A DNA stretch of 64,000 bases from an uncultured Coriobacteriaceae bacterium (GTDB lineage: Bacteria; Actinomycetota; Coriobacteriia; Coriobacteriales; Atopobiaceae). Location of the stretch: assembly GCA_902795065.1 (NCBI GenBank), contig CADBJR010000014.1:59194-123193 (forward strand). Reading direction: 5' to 3'. The notes under the pieces are model-generated. The model saw only the letters and a program-made list of their open reading frames with translations, ran no database searches and had not been told where the DNA came from. A program made the position numbers and the translations under genes. Below are positions 1-7,292 of this stretch, one piece after another (position 1 is the stretch's first letter; every line of letters begins with the position of its first letter).

Positions 1-893
1 CCCGTCACCGCGCACACTGTACCAGCTGAAACCTGCGGCGCAAGCTCGAACTTGGCGCCTGTGTAGATGCGGATCTGGTTGACCTTCTCGGGCGGGTCGG
101 CACTGATGACGTCCTTGGTACGCAGCGTGCCGCCGCACACCTTGAGCCACGTCACGCGCTCGCCGCGTTCGTGGGTCACCTTGTATACGCGCGCGGCGAA
201 CTCGGCTGGCCACGTGCGCTCCTCTGGCAGCCATGCGAGCAGGTCGAGCAGTCCATCCACACCCGTATCGCGCAGGGCAGACCCAAAGAGCACAGGAAAG
301 ACCTTGCGCTCCCCCACCAGACGGCGAAGGGTCTTATCAAAAAGAACGCCCTGCTCAAGATATTCATCGAGGGCAGACTCGTCGGTTGCCGCCGCTGCCT
401 CATGGAGCTCGGGCGCCGTGAGGTCCGAGAAATCCGTGCATCCGTCCGAGAGCCGCACGTGCAGCTGGGCAAGCAGCGCGTCTCGATCCGCCCCATCAAG
501 GTCCATCTTGTTCACAAAGAGCACCGTTGGCACGCCGTAACGCTCAAGAAGGCGCCAGAGCGTGGCGGCATGACCGGTCACGCCGTCGTTGGCACCGATC
601 ACCAGCACGGCAACATCCAGCACCGCCAGCGTGCGCTCGGCCTCGGCGGAGAAGTCAACGTGACCGGGGGTATCCACCAGTGTAAGCGGCACACCGTTCC
701 ACGAGAGCGCCGCCTGCGCCGAGAAGATCGTGATGCCGCGCGAGCGTTCCTGCTCGTCGGTGTCGAGGTGGGTGTTGCCATGGTCCACGCGGCCGGCAGA
801 GCGGATGATGCCGGCATGCAGAAGCATCGCCTCGGCGAGCGTGGTCTTGCCCGCGTCGACGTGCGCCAATATGCCCACAACCGCCTGTTTCAC
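1..893 (-). CDS. TetM/TetO-type ribosomal-protection-like translation GTPase (N-terminal part, runs off window)
   Basis: The protein belongs to the EF-G-like GTPases that include tetracycline ribosomal protection proteins. These bind the ribosome and use GTP to release bound drug or reset it. The visible 297 residues carry the G1 motif AHVDAGKT near residue 10, a switch I region with ERSRGIT, the G3 motif DTPGHVDF and the G4 motif NKMD, followed by the start of the beta-barrel domain II. The start is GTG at 893, chosen because GGAGGAG sits just upstream and the reading KQAVVGILAHVDAGKT matches the family N-terminus. The C-terminal domains that touch the ribosomal decoding centre lie outside the window. 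It differs clearly from classic mobile Tet proteins, so it may be a resident chromosomal homologue; resistance cannot be inferred. Confidence 0.85.
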   Translation of the reverse strand, partial: MKQAVVGILAHVDAGKTTLAEAMLLHAGIIRSAGRVDHGNTHLDTDEQERSRGITIFSAQAALSWNGVPLTLVDTPGHVDFSAEAERTLAVLDVAVLVIGANDGVTGHAATLWRLLERYGVPTVLFVNKMDLDGADRDALLAQLHVRLSDGCTDFSDLTAPELHEAAAATDESALDEYLEQGVLFDKTLRRLVGERKVFPVLFGSALRDTGVDGLLDLLAWLPEERTWPAEFAARVYKVTHERGERVTWLKVCGGTLRTKDVISADPPEKVNQIRIYTGAKFELAPQVSAGTVCAVT

Positions 894-909
894 GAATCTC
901 CTCCCATTT

Positions 910-938
910 GGGACAAAGGGGTCAGGCACCAGTGTCCC
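910..938. repeat. GGGACA/TGTCCC palindromic intergenic element
   Basis: A 6-bp inverted repeat, GGGACA at 910-915 and TGTCCC at 933-938, encloses GTCAGGCACC. It lies in the divergent intergenic region between the TetM-like gene and the small HTH gene. Its GGGAC core recurs in most other intergenic palindromes of this window, which suggests a REP-like family. Confidence 0.5.
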
Positions 939-1010
939 ACTCTTTTGCAGATATTGCTCTCCCGCCTTTCCCTTTAACGGGAACCCCAGTTGCCGCTCGC
1001 TCAAAAGAGC

Positions 1011-1037
1011 TTGACAAGGAACCCCCCCCCCTACGCT
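1011..1037 (+). promoter_or_regulatory. Promoter with C10 tract between -35 and -10
   Basis: A perfect TTGACA (1011-1016) is followed by a 15-nt spacer that contains ten consecutive C (1022-1031), then TACGCT (1032-1037), which keeps the key T, A and T of a -10 box. The small HTH gene starts 43 nt downstream. A homopolymer in a promoter spacer can change length by slippage and so alter promoter strength; that use here is inferred. Confidence 0.45.
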
Positions 1038-1079
1038 TTTCGTGGCTGAACTGTCCACAAGCTTGGAAGGATTACACCG

Positions 1080-1256
1080 ATGGACGCATACATGGGAACC
1101 CGAGAGGCTGCGGAGCTCTGGGGCGTCAAGCAGAGCGACGTGAGCAAATGGTGCAGAGAAGGAAAACTCAAGGGCGGCATGGAGGTCTGCGAGCAGGACG
1201 CTCCAGGCAAGCCATGGCGCATCAGGCGCGACGCCGTCCCTCCAACGAATGACTAG
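1080..1256 (+). CDS. Small helix-turn-helix (MerR/excisionase-like) protein
   Basis: This 58-residue protein begins MDAYMGTREAAELWGVKQ, the pattern of HTH_17/excisionase-type winged helices in which TREAAELWGV is the first helix and SDVSKWCREGKL the recognition helix. The C-terminal part with KPWRIRRDAV resembles the small wing. GGAAGGA upstream supports ATG at 1080. It leads a short run of same-strand genes with the zinc-ribbon and coiled-coil proteins. Such proteins bind DNA as recombination directionality factors or small regulators; no integrase is present here, so a regulatory role is more likely. It is too short for a firm family assignment. Confidence 0.65.
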   Translation: MDAYMGTREAAELWGVKQSDVSKWCREGKLKGGMEVCEQDAPGKPWRIRRDAVPPTND

Positions 1257-1292
1257 CTAGCAGTAATCGTTCAACTGAAAGGAGCATGTCTT

Positions 1293-1514
1293 ATGGCCAT
1301 GCAAGCTCCAACCGCCTGTCCCATTTGCGGAACACAGATTTTCATGGGCTGGGGTCCAACCCAATCGTACAAGCAGCCCCTTAGCGCTGGAAAAGCGCTG
1401 GTCGGGGGCATTCTCGCTGGTCCGGTTGGTGCTATCGCAGGCGCAGCCATGGGGAAGAACTTGAGTGTTTGGACCTGCGCACGATGCGGCTATTCCAACA
1501 CGTACAAAGGGTAG
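1293..1514 (+). CDS. Small zinc-ribbon / glycine-zipper protein
   Basis: This 73-residue protein has two CxxC knuckles, CPIC near residue 9 and CARC near residue 62, which together could bind one zinc. Between them lies an Ala/Gly-rich stretch (GGILAGPVGAIAGAAMGK, about residues 38-55) of the glycine-zipper kind that can insert into or lie on a membrane. AAGGAG stands 11 nt before the ATG. It ends 9 nt before the coiled-coil gene, so the two are probably cotranscribed. The function is unknown. The layout, a split zinc ribbon around a hydrophobic hairpin, suggests a membrane-associated accessory protein. Confidence 0.7.
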   Translation: MAMQAPTACPICGTQIFMGWGPTQSYKQPLSAGKALVGGILAGPVGAIAGAAMGKNLSVWTCARCGYSNTYKG

Positions 1515-1523
1515 GCGATTGAG

Positions 1524-2792
1524 TTGGCAGATTCCTTCACCATCGCACAGGTTCGATTCATTACTCAGGCTGCGTTCAGCGATACCAAAGGGGTCTCCGA
1601 TGCAGCTGCACAATTCGCTCCCATGGACAATTACAAGCAGTACCAGTCCATCTTCAAATCCGTGAAAAAGGGTGACGTCTTCTACCATCATTCTTTGCTT
1701 TTCCAGTCTCTGTGCGATATTGCCGACAGACTGTTGAACATGACAGAAGGCAACAACTCGAAGGATGTCAGGAATACGGGTGATCGCCGGGTGGGTAGGG
1801 CCATCAACCTTGCAAAGATGGCCTGCAGCGGACTCGCGAAGGCGGGGCAGTATGATTCATATGAAGGATTGATCGCATATGCTTCCAACCAGAGCGTAGC
1901 CATTCTCAGCAGATGGCTCAGCGTTTCCAGCGATGCTCTGATGAAATCGGTGAATAATCTCAACGATACGGTTGTAAAAGCGAATCGCCTGAACCGCGCA
2001 GGTGTCGACCCCTCGATACTGAAGGCTCAGGTCGAGAATGCGCAGAATATGATGAATTACCATCAAGCAGCACTCAATGCCGCAACATACGATCTGTACT
2101 CCTACCTGGATGGGTTGTTCCGCGCAATTGCAGATAACCTCGGCGACCCATATGCCATTGACGATGAGGTTATGGAGCAGTACTACGCTGTCGTTGACAA
2201 AGTAGCAACGCTCGACACTGGACAAACGGTGCTTCCGTCCAGAGTTAGCCTAGCAACAGTCAAAAGGACCATCGAGCTCAACCGCTACAGCTCTCCCCGA
2301 TACGCGCAGCTCGTTAAAGAGTGGTGGGGCCCGCGTGCCAAGCAGAGGGAGGAGCTGGAAACCGCCCGCTCCGCCAAGAAAAACGAGCTCAAGGGTGTGC
2401 AGGATGCGATTTCATCGCTCAAGAAGCAGCATAATTCGCTGAAAACGGAATGCGATACCGAAACAGCACCCCATCATCAAGCCGCGAAAGCTATCGAAAA
2501 TGACATTGCTACGGCGCAAGAAGAATTAGCTGGGCTGGGCTTTTTCAAATTCAGCCGGAAGAGCGAGCTGCGAGAGCAAATAGCTGCCTCTCAGAAAGCA
2601 CTAAAAACGGAGCAGGCGGCTATTGGAGAAATCGAAGGTCGTTTCGAGGACAAAGTCAATGAAATCCAGTCTTCGATACGCGAACAGGAGCACAGCCAAG
2701 AGACCATCAAAAAAGAAATCGAAATGGTCACCGAGCGGATCGTACACCCTAAGTTCAGCAAGCAATTCCTGGACGAGCATAAGAACGATTAG
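1524..2792 (+). CDS. Hypothetical coiled-coil protein
   Basis: This 422-residue protein has no recognised family. The first 270 residues look mainly helical. Residues about 275-410 are a long charged coiled coil (repeated E, K, Q heptads such as ELETARSAKKNELKG), broken by a short Gly/Phe segment GLGFFKF near residue 345. No signal peptide or catalytic motif is visible. TTG at 1524 is used because it follows the zinc-ribbon stop closely and no ATG precedes the conserved-looking body; the ribosome site is weak, so the start is uncertain. Codon use is more A/T-rich than in most of the window, consistent with acquisition by transfer. Confidence 0.65.
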   Translation: MADSFTIAQVRFITQAAFSDTKGVSDAAAQFAPMDNYKQYQSIFKSVKKGDVFYHHSLLFQSLCDIADRLLNMTEGNNSKDVRNTGDRRVGRAINLAKMACSGLAKAGQYDSYEGLIAYASNQSVAILSRWLSVSSDALMKSVNNLNDTVVKANRLNRAGVDPSILKAQVENAQNMMNYHQAALNAATYDLYSYLDGLFRAIADNLGDPYAIDDEVMEQYYAVVDKVATLDTGQTVLPSRVSLATVKRTIELNRYSSPRYAQLVKEWWGPRAKQREELETARSAKKNELKGVQDAISSLKKQHNSLKTECDTETAPHHQAAKAIENDIATAQEELAGLGFFKFSRKSELREQIAASQKALKTEQAAIGEIEGRFEDKVNEIQSSIREQEHSQETIKKEIEMVTERIVHPKFSKQFLDEHKND

Positions 2793-2835
2793 CTGCGACA
2801 ACCGCAGTTTAGCGCCTAGATGGGGCTACCCCCAT

Positions 2836-4149
2836 CTAGGCTTCCACAAATCCAAGCATGTAAATGGGCAGGTAGTCAACGCGCCCCACCCTCGAGACGT
2901 TCGCATCGCAGAATTCAAGCACTTCATCAAACGTGTAGTTCTCGGTTGCAAGCAGGTTGTTGAGGGCGCTATGGCGTCGATAGTCTTTTCCCGACTTGAT
3001 CTCGCAGAGTGCCACTCCCCCTCGCTTGTGCTGTAGCACGAAATCGATTTCACCGATTGATTTGGTGTTATAGTATCGCGGCTCAAAACCGTGTGCCGCG
3101 AATTCCTGCGCTGCCGCGTTCTCGAAGATCGACCCGAAGTTGATGCATGACCGCTTATTGAGAATGTCTAAACCCACATCCCCCACAAGCTGCGATGTGA
3201 GTAAGCCAACATCGTTGGAATAGAGCTTGAGCGACGAAGCATCCTCGTGGAGCCCCAAGGGAAAGAGCGGCTCCGCAACACGCTTTACCGCAAGGGCGAC
3301 CCCCGCATGCGAGAGCCAATCGAATGCCGTCTCAAGATTGGCAAAGCGAAGGTTCTTGCCCAACCGCGTGTACTTGAAACGCTTATTCTGCTCGTTGAGC
3401 TGCCCAGGAATTGCATCGAAAACCATTCTGATCTGGCGGGACTCGGTCTTATCCCCTACATACTTAGCAATGTCGTATGCATAGAGATCATGCACCTGAG
3501 ACTGAGCAGCACGCACATTGGGAAGGCTCTTGGTGTCCTCGAAGACCTGAACAGCATGTGGAAGACCACCCACAAGCACATACTTGTAGAACGAATCGAT
3601 GAGAAGATCGTGCAGGTAGCCTGGGACTGGCTCGCGCCGCATAAAGCAATCTCGCACTTGGGCGAGGGCGCTCTTGGGAATGCCTTCGGCCCAACAGAAC
3701 TCTTCGAAGTCGAGCGGATACATCGTTATGGTCTGCAAAAAGCCCACAGGCAACGACCGGGGATCGAAAGAATCAAGGCCTAGGCGGGACCCAGAGAAGA
3801 CGTAATCGCAATCGGTTCTCTCCACAAGGAACTTAAGCCACGTAAGAGCATCCTCGCACTCTTGAATCTCATCAAGAAAAACTAGGGTACGACCTGGAAT
3901 AATTTCGGTTTTCCCAAGCACAGATAAACGCATAAAGAGATCAGCGGAATCGCGTGCGCCAGCAACCGTCTCCACAGCACGGGGATTCTCATAGAAGTTG
4001 ATCTCGACGAATGCGTCGTAGTGCTTTGAGGCCAGCTCCTCAACCAATGTGGTTTTCCCCACTTGGCGAGCTCCGGTAATCAGAAGTCCACGTGAGGCAC
4101 GGTCTCGTCTCCAAGAGAGGAGTTCATTGAACGCTTTGCGCTCGAGCAT
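2836..4149 (-). CDS. AAA ATPase with DUF4143 domain
   Basis: The 437-residue protein has an N-terminal AAA_14 ATPase: Walker A GARQVGKTT near residue 26 and Walker B LVFLDEIQE near residue 90. The C-terminal half is DUF4143, ending in a PD-(D/E)xK-like pattern (GEIDFVL followed by LCEIKSGK), which may be a degenerate or active nuclease fold. Proteins of this build are common in gut anaerobes and vary between strains; their role is not established, although links to mobile DNA and DNA processing are suspected. The start at 4149 is preferred over an upstream ATG because GGGAGG stands four bases before it. The promoter region carries three CGCAAAAGTTG-type repeats. Confidence 0.85.
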   Translation of the reverse strand: MLERKAFNELLSWRRDRASRGLLITGARQVGKTTLVEELASKHYDAFVEINFYENPRAVETVAGARDSADLFMRLSVLGKTEIIPGRTLVFLDEIQECEDALTWLKFLVERTDCDYVFSGSRLGLDSFDPRSLPVGFLQTITMYPLDFEEFCWAEGIPKSALAQVRDCFMRREPVPGYLHDLLIDSFYKYVLVGGLPHAVQVFEDTKSLPNVRAAQSQVHDLYAYDIAKYVGDKTESRQIRMVFDAIPGQLNEQNKRFKYTRLGKNLRFANLETAFDWLSHAGVALAVKRVAEPLFPLGLHEDASSLKLYSNDVGLLTSQLVGDVGLDILNKRSCINFGSIFENAAAQEFAAHGFEPRYYNTKSIGEIDFVLQHKRGGVALCEIKSGKDYRRHSALNNLLATENYTFDEVLEFCDANVSRVGRVDYLPIYMLGFVEA

Positions 4150-4188
4150 CGGACCTCCCATCATCATCCCTCACCACCAAATAGTATA

Positions 4189-4264
4189 CGCAAAAGTTGC
4201 GCTCATAATCAGCTAATACTCGCAAAAGTTGTACATTATTAGCCATATCTAAGCGCAAAAGGTG
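4189..4264 (-). promoter_or_regulatory. Three phased CGCAAAAGTTG repeats at DUF4143 ATPase promoter
   Basis: Copies of CGCAAAAGTTG start at 4189 and 4221, and CGCAAAAGGTG at 4254. Start-to-start spacing is 32 and 33 bp, about three helical turns, so a protein would meet all three on one DNA face. Read on the minus strand, the gene-proximal copy sits directly before TATACT, a good -10 box. This fits operator sites for cooperative binding. Confidence 0.55.
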
Positions 4265-4318
4265 CACTCTCAGCATGGTAAGCTGTTCGCATCTAGCAGC
4301 CTCTTGATCGGAGCAGCC

Positions 4319-4615
4319 ATGGATAACGAGTTCGACTACGAGGATATCGAGACCGTCACCCTCGATTTCGAGGATGGGAGCAGCGAGGAGTACGAGGTCA
4401 TAGGGACCTTCGAGCATGAGGGCGAAACCTACATCGCGCTCACCCCTCTCGATGATGCTGAGGACGACGAGGACGAACCCCTCATCTACCTCTACGCCTG
4501 CACCGAGGAGGATGACGGCTTCCTCACCATCTCCTCGATCGAGGACGACGATCTCTACGATGCCGTTGCCAAGCGTTTCGACGAGCTGAGCGGCGGCACC
4601 CGGATGGACGGCTAG
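4319..4615 (+). CDS. DUF1292 (YrzB-like) acidic protein
   Basis: This 98-residue, very acidic protein matches the DUF1292 pattern: TVTLDFEDGSSEEYEV, a central HEGETYIALTPL strand and a C-terminal segment ending in a short helix. Members are small cytosolic proteins of unknown role found across Firmicutes and Actinobacteria. ATG at 4319 is chosen because GGAG precedes it by 5-6 nt and the family begins at this point; an upstream ATG at 4262 would add unrelated residues and overlap the repeat region. The ArsC-like gene follows 33 nt downstream on the same strand. Confidence 0.8.
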   Translation: MDNEFDYEDIETVTLDFEDGSSEEYEVIGTFEHEGETYIALTPLDDAEDDEDEPLIYLYACTEEDDGFLTISSIEDDDLYDAVAKRFDELSGGTRMDG

Positions 4616-4648
4616 CCCTTCGCGCAAGGCAGCCGGATAGGCGACGCT

Positions 4649-4990
4649 ATGAACATCCAGATCTTCGGCACCAAGAAGAGCAGCGACGCGCGCAAGGCGG
4701 AGCGCTGGTTCAAGGAGCGCCGCATCAGGTTCCAGTACATCGACCTCGCCGAGAAGGGCATCTCGAAGGGCGAGCTGCGCTCGGTGGCGCAGGCCGTCGG
4801 CGGCATCGCGGCGCTCATCGACGAGAAGGCCAAGGACGCCTACGCTGTGTCCCTCGTGCAGCACACGCCCGCCGCCATGCTGGAGGACGTCCTGCTCGAG
4901 AACCAGCAGGTGCTCCGCATGCCCATCGTGCGCAACGGCCGCCAGGCGACGGTCGGCTATGCGCCGGACGTCTGGAAGATGTGGGAGTAG
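4649..4990 (+). CDS. ArsC/Spx/YffB-fold protein lacking catalytic cysteine
   Basis: The 113-residue protein follows the ArsC/Spx thioredoxin fold: MNIQIFGTKKSSDARKAERWF at the start, FQYIDLAEKGISKGEL, and the RMPIVRNGRQATVGY strand near the end. In arsenate reductases and Spx the loop after the first strand carries a reactive Cys. Here that loop reads KKSSDAR and the whole protein contains no cysteine. It therefore cannot work as a thiol reductase and more likely has a binding role, as Spx does with RNA polymerase. It ends 3 nt before the AAA ATPase reading frame, suggesting cotranscription. Confidence 0.75.
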   Translation: MNIQIFGTKKSSDARKAERWFKERRIRFQYIDLAEKGISKGELRSVAQAVGGIAALIDEKAKDAYAVSLVQHTPAAMLEDVLLENQQVLRMPIVRNGRQATVGYAPDVWKMWE

Positions 4991-4993
4991 ACC

Positions 4994-6329
4994 ATGGAAC
5001 AGCTCGACCTCGACGCCCTGCTCGCCCGCTCGTACGAGATCTGCGAGGCGCTCACGAAGGCCAACGTGGGCGACGTGTGCTCCGAGGGGCGCAGCCTCAG
5101 GAACCTCCTGCGCAACGACCTCGTGACCTTCGGCGGCTACCTCGTGGAGGGCGACGGCGTGATCGCGCCCGACGAGGTGCAGTTCGTGGCCTCGACGCTC
5201 GGCCTCGCGCAGGATGCGCCGATCATCGAGCAGCTCAAGCGCCGCACCCTCGACACCTCGACCGCCAAGGAGGCACCCTTCTCGCTCAAGTACGCCGTGC
5301 TCGCCGACGCGGGCGTTCCGCGTGTTCGGCAAGTCGATCATGGCGCTGCGCAAGGCCGATATCTCGGGCAACGTGGCCAAGCGCTTCACCGCGTACATGG
5401 AGCGCATGGAGGCCATGCTCAAGGAGTACGCCGTGTGGCGGCCGCGTTCGCAGAAGGGCTACCGGGTGGTCGAGCCCGCCGTCGAGGTCGCTGCGACCGA
5501 GGATGCGCACGAGCTGGACGAGCTGCTCGCTGAACTCGGCTCCCTCGTCGGCCTCACCGGCGTGAAGCACCAAGTCAACATCATGGTCAACCTCATCCAG
5601 GTGCAGAAGATGCGCGCGAACCTGGGCATGAGGACCGCCGACATCTCCAAGCATATGGTGTTCCTCGGCAACCCCGGAACCGGAAAGACCACCATCGCAC
5701 GCCTGCTCGCCAACATCTACCGCGCGCTGGGGGTGCTGCGCACCGGCCAGCTCGTGGAGGTGGACCGCTCAGGACTCGTGCGCGGCTACGTGGGACAGAC
5801 CGCCACGCGCACGCAGGAGGTCGTCGACGAGGCGCTCGGCGGGGTGCTCTTCATCGACGAGGCCTACGCGCTCACCGTGGGCAAGGGCGAGAACGACTTC
5901 GGCCAGGAGGCCGTGGACACGCTGCTCAAGGCCATGGAGGACCACCGCGACGACCTCGTGGTGATCGTCGCCGGCTACACCGACCTCATGGAGCGGTTCC
6001 TCGACTCCAATCCCGGCCTGCGCTCGCGGTTCGGCACGCGCATCGTCTTCGACGACTACACGGCCGACGAACTCATCGCGATCCTGCAGCAGCAGCTCGC
6101 GCGGCAGGACTACGCGCTCTCCCCCGCCGCGCTCGAGAAGGCCCGCGCGCTCATCGAGCAGCGCGTCGCCGACAAGCCCGACAACTTCGCCAACGCGCGC
6201 GACATCCGCAACTTCCAGGAGCGCGCCATCGCCAACCATGCCGTGCGCGTGGCCGGCCTCGCAGGCGCCGAGGACAGCAAGGAGCTGCTCTCGACCATCG
6301 AGCCCGAGGACCTCGAGGACTGGAGCTGA
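4994..6329 (+). pseudogene. CbbX/SpoVK-like AAA ATPase, apparent one-base frameshift
   Basis: The first part is read from ATG 4994 (MEQLDLDALLARSYEICEAL) to about 5317; the rest continues in the next frame from RVFGKSIMALRKAD to the stop at 6327-6329. Removing one C from the run near 5318-5319 restores a single 444-residue protein. The restored protein has an N-terminal helical region, then a CbbX-type AAA+ module with Walker A GNPGTGKTT, Walker B GVLFIDEAYAL and sensor/arginine-finger region NPGLRSRFGTRI. Such ATPases remodel protein partners. Without correction, the first frame would add about 70 unrelated residues before stopping at 5533. Sequencing error or a recent mutation are both possible. 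Confidence 0.8.
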
Positions 6330-6338
6330 CCTTAATAT

Positions 6339-6355
6339 GGGGGATACTCCCCTTT
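6339..6355. repeat. GGGGGATACTCCCC hairpin between convergent genes
   Basis: A short palindrome followed by TTTT lies just after the AAA ATPase stop and could serve as a weak terminator for it. The same GGGG-TACT-CCCC core recurs at 33359-33370, 60785-60809 and 60828-60851, so it is also a member of a dispersed family. Confidence 0.45.
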
Positions 6356-6371
6356 TGAAGAATAGCGGATT

Positions 6372-7001
6372 CTAGAAGCCGAGCACGTCGTTCACGAGGA
6401 TCACGTGGATGCGACCCGCGTGGCGCGAGAAGCGCGTGATGAGGAACTGGCAGCAGATGGTGTCGGGCGACTTGCAGTTGGCGCACGCACCGGTCTTGCA
6501 GCACGGCGTCGAGAGCCCGAAGCGCTGCGCGTTGATCGGCGCGGCGACGTTGCGGGCGCGCTTCATCGCGCCGTCGATGTCGCCGCAGACCTTGTTCATG
6601 CCCGCGATCAGGACGAGCTTCTTGGGTCCCTGCGCGATGGCGGACACGCGGTTGGAGTTGCCGTCGATGAAGACGAGCTCGCCGTCGTCGGTCATGGCGT
6701 TGGGGCTGGCGAGGAACACGTCGGCGTCGTAGGCGGCGAGCATGGCGGCACGCTTGTCCTCGTACGCATCGCGGTCGATGAAGTTGTAGTCGCCGGCCTT
6801 GAGGGCATCGACCAGGCCGATCTCATGGGCGCTCATGCAGCCGCCCATCGTGACCGCGGATCCCTCGGGGATGAGCGACAGCGCGATCGCGCGCGCCTCG
6901 TCGGCGTCGGCGGCATAGTAGCCGGTCATGTTGCGCGAGGCAAGCCCCTTGATGACCTTCTGTGCGAGCAGCTCGTTGCGCTTGGTGATGTTGGCGTCCA
7001 T
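6372..7001 (-). CDS. LUD-domain (LutC/YkgG-like) lactate utilisation protein
   Basis: The 209-residue protein matches the LUD/DUF162 family: an N-terminal helix (ITKRNELLAQKVIKGL), GSAVTMGGCMSAHEIGL, DVFLASPNAMTDDGELVFIDGNSNRVSAI and GPKKLVLIAGMNKV, which are diagnostic. The C-terminus is Cys-rich (CCKTGACANC and ICC), as in stand-alone clostridial and coriobacterial members, and could hold a metal or Fe-S cluster. LutABC proteins oxidise lactate; stand-alone LUD proteins are of uncertain function. No LutA or LutB lies next to it, and the lactate permease of this window is 24 kb away. It ends convergently to the AAA ATPase. Confidence 0.85.
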   Translation of the reverse strand: MDANITKRNELLAQKVIKGLASRNMTGYYAADADEARAIALSLIPEGSAVTMGGCMSAHEIGLVDALKAGDYNFIDRDAYEDKRAAMLAAYDADVFLASPNAMTDDGELVFIDGNSNRVSAIAQGPKKLVLIAGMNKVCGDIDGAMKRARNVAAPINAQRFGLSTPCCKTGACANCKSPDTICCQFLITRFSRHAGRIHVILVNDVLGF

Positions 7002-7149
7002 CCCGATCCCCCTTCGTCTGTCGATGCAGTGTCAACGCTATTTTAGTCCCTTCTCGGAGACCCCGCTGTGTTTCAACTTGTGCGTTATTCGCGCGGGCGC
7101 GGGGCGTGAGCATCCGCTTCCCGACGGCGCATGGTACAGTAGGTATCGT

Positions 7150-7231
7150 ACTCACGCTGTGACTGACGGAGATACGCGGGCAACCGCGGTGGAGCAGCGC
7201 GACACATACCGCCGACCGTCTGGGCAAGCCA
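7150..7231 (+). ncRNA. ZTP (pfl) riboswitch aptamer
   Basis: The leader of the purine operon shows the conserved pfl pieces: TGTGACTGACGG (7158-7169), a tetraloop hairpin CGCGG-GCAA-CCGCG (7175-7188), GGAGC before CAGCG, and CCGTCTGGGCA (7216-7226). CGCTG (7155-7159) pairs with CAGCG (7195-7199), closing the first domain. GACGG (7165-7169) pairs with CCGTC (7216-7220) as the pseudoknot; the usual pair is GGCGG/CCGCC, so the change keeps pairing. The class senses ZMP/ZTP, the intermediate used by the AICAR formyltransferase encoded downstream, and normally switches genes on when 10-formyl-THF runs short. Confidence 0.88.
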
Positions 7232-7260
7232 TATCTGCAGGTAGGTTGGCTTGCCTTTTT
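7223..7260 (+). terminator. Riboswitch-controlled intrinsic terminator
   Basis: GGCAAGCCA (7223-7231) and TGGCTTGCC (7247-7255) form a 9-bp stem followed by five T. The left arm overlaps the conserved 3' GGGCA of the ZTP aptamer, so ligand-stabilised aptamer and terminator cannot form fully together. This is the expected on-switch arrangement. The purO start is 33 nt beyond the T run. Confidence 0.88.
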
Positions 7261-7292
7261 CGTAACGGCAGGCCGCCAAGAGAGGAGCACCT

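Noticed and set aside
5300..5335. Programmed +1 frameshift in the AAA ATPase
   Set aside because: No stop codon or stimulatory structure follows the shift point closely and the CCG site is not a known strong slip site; an indel is simpler.
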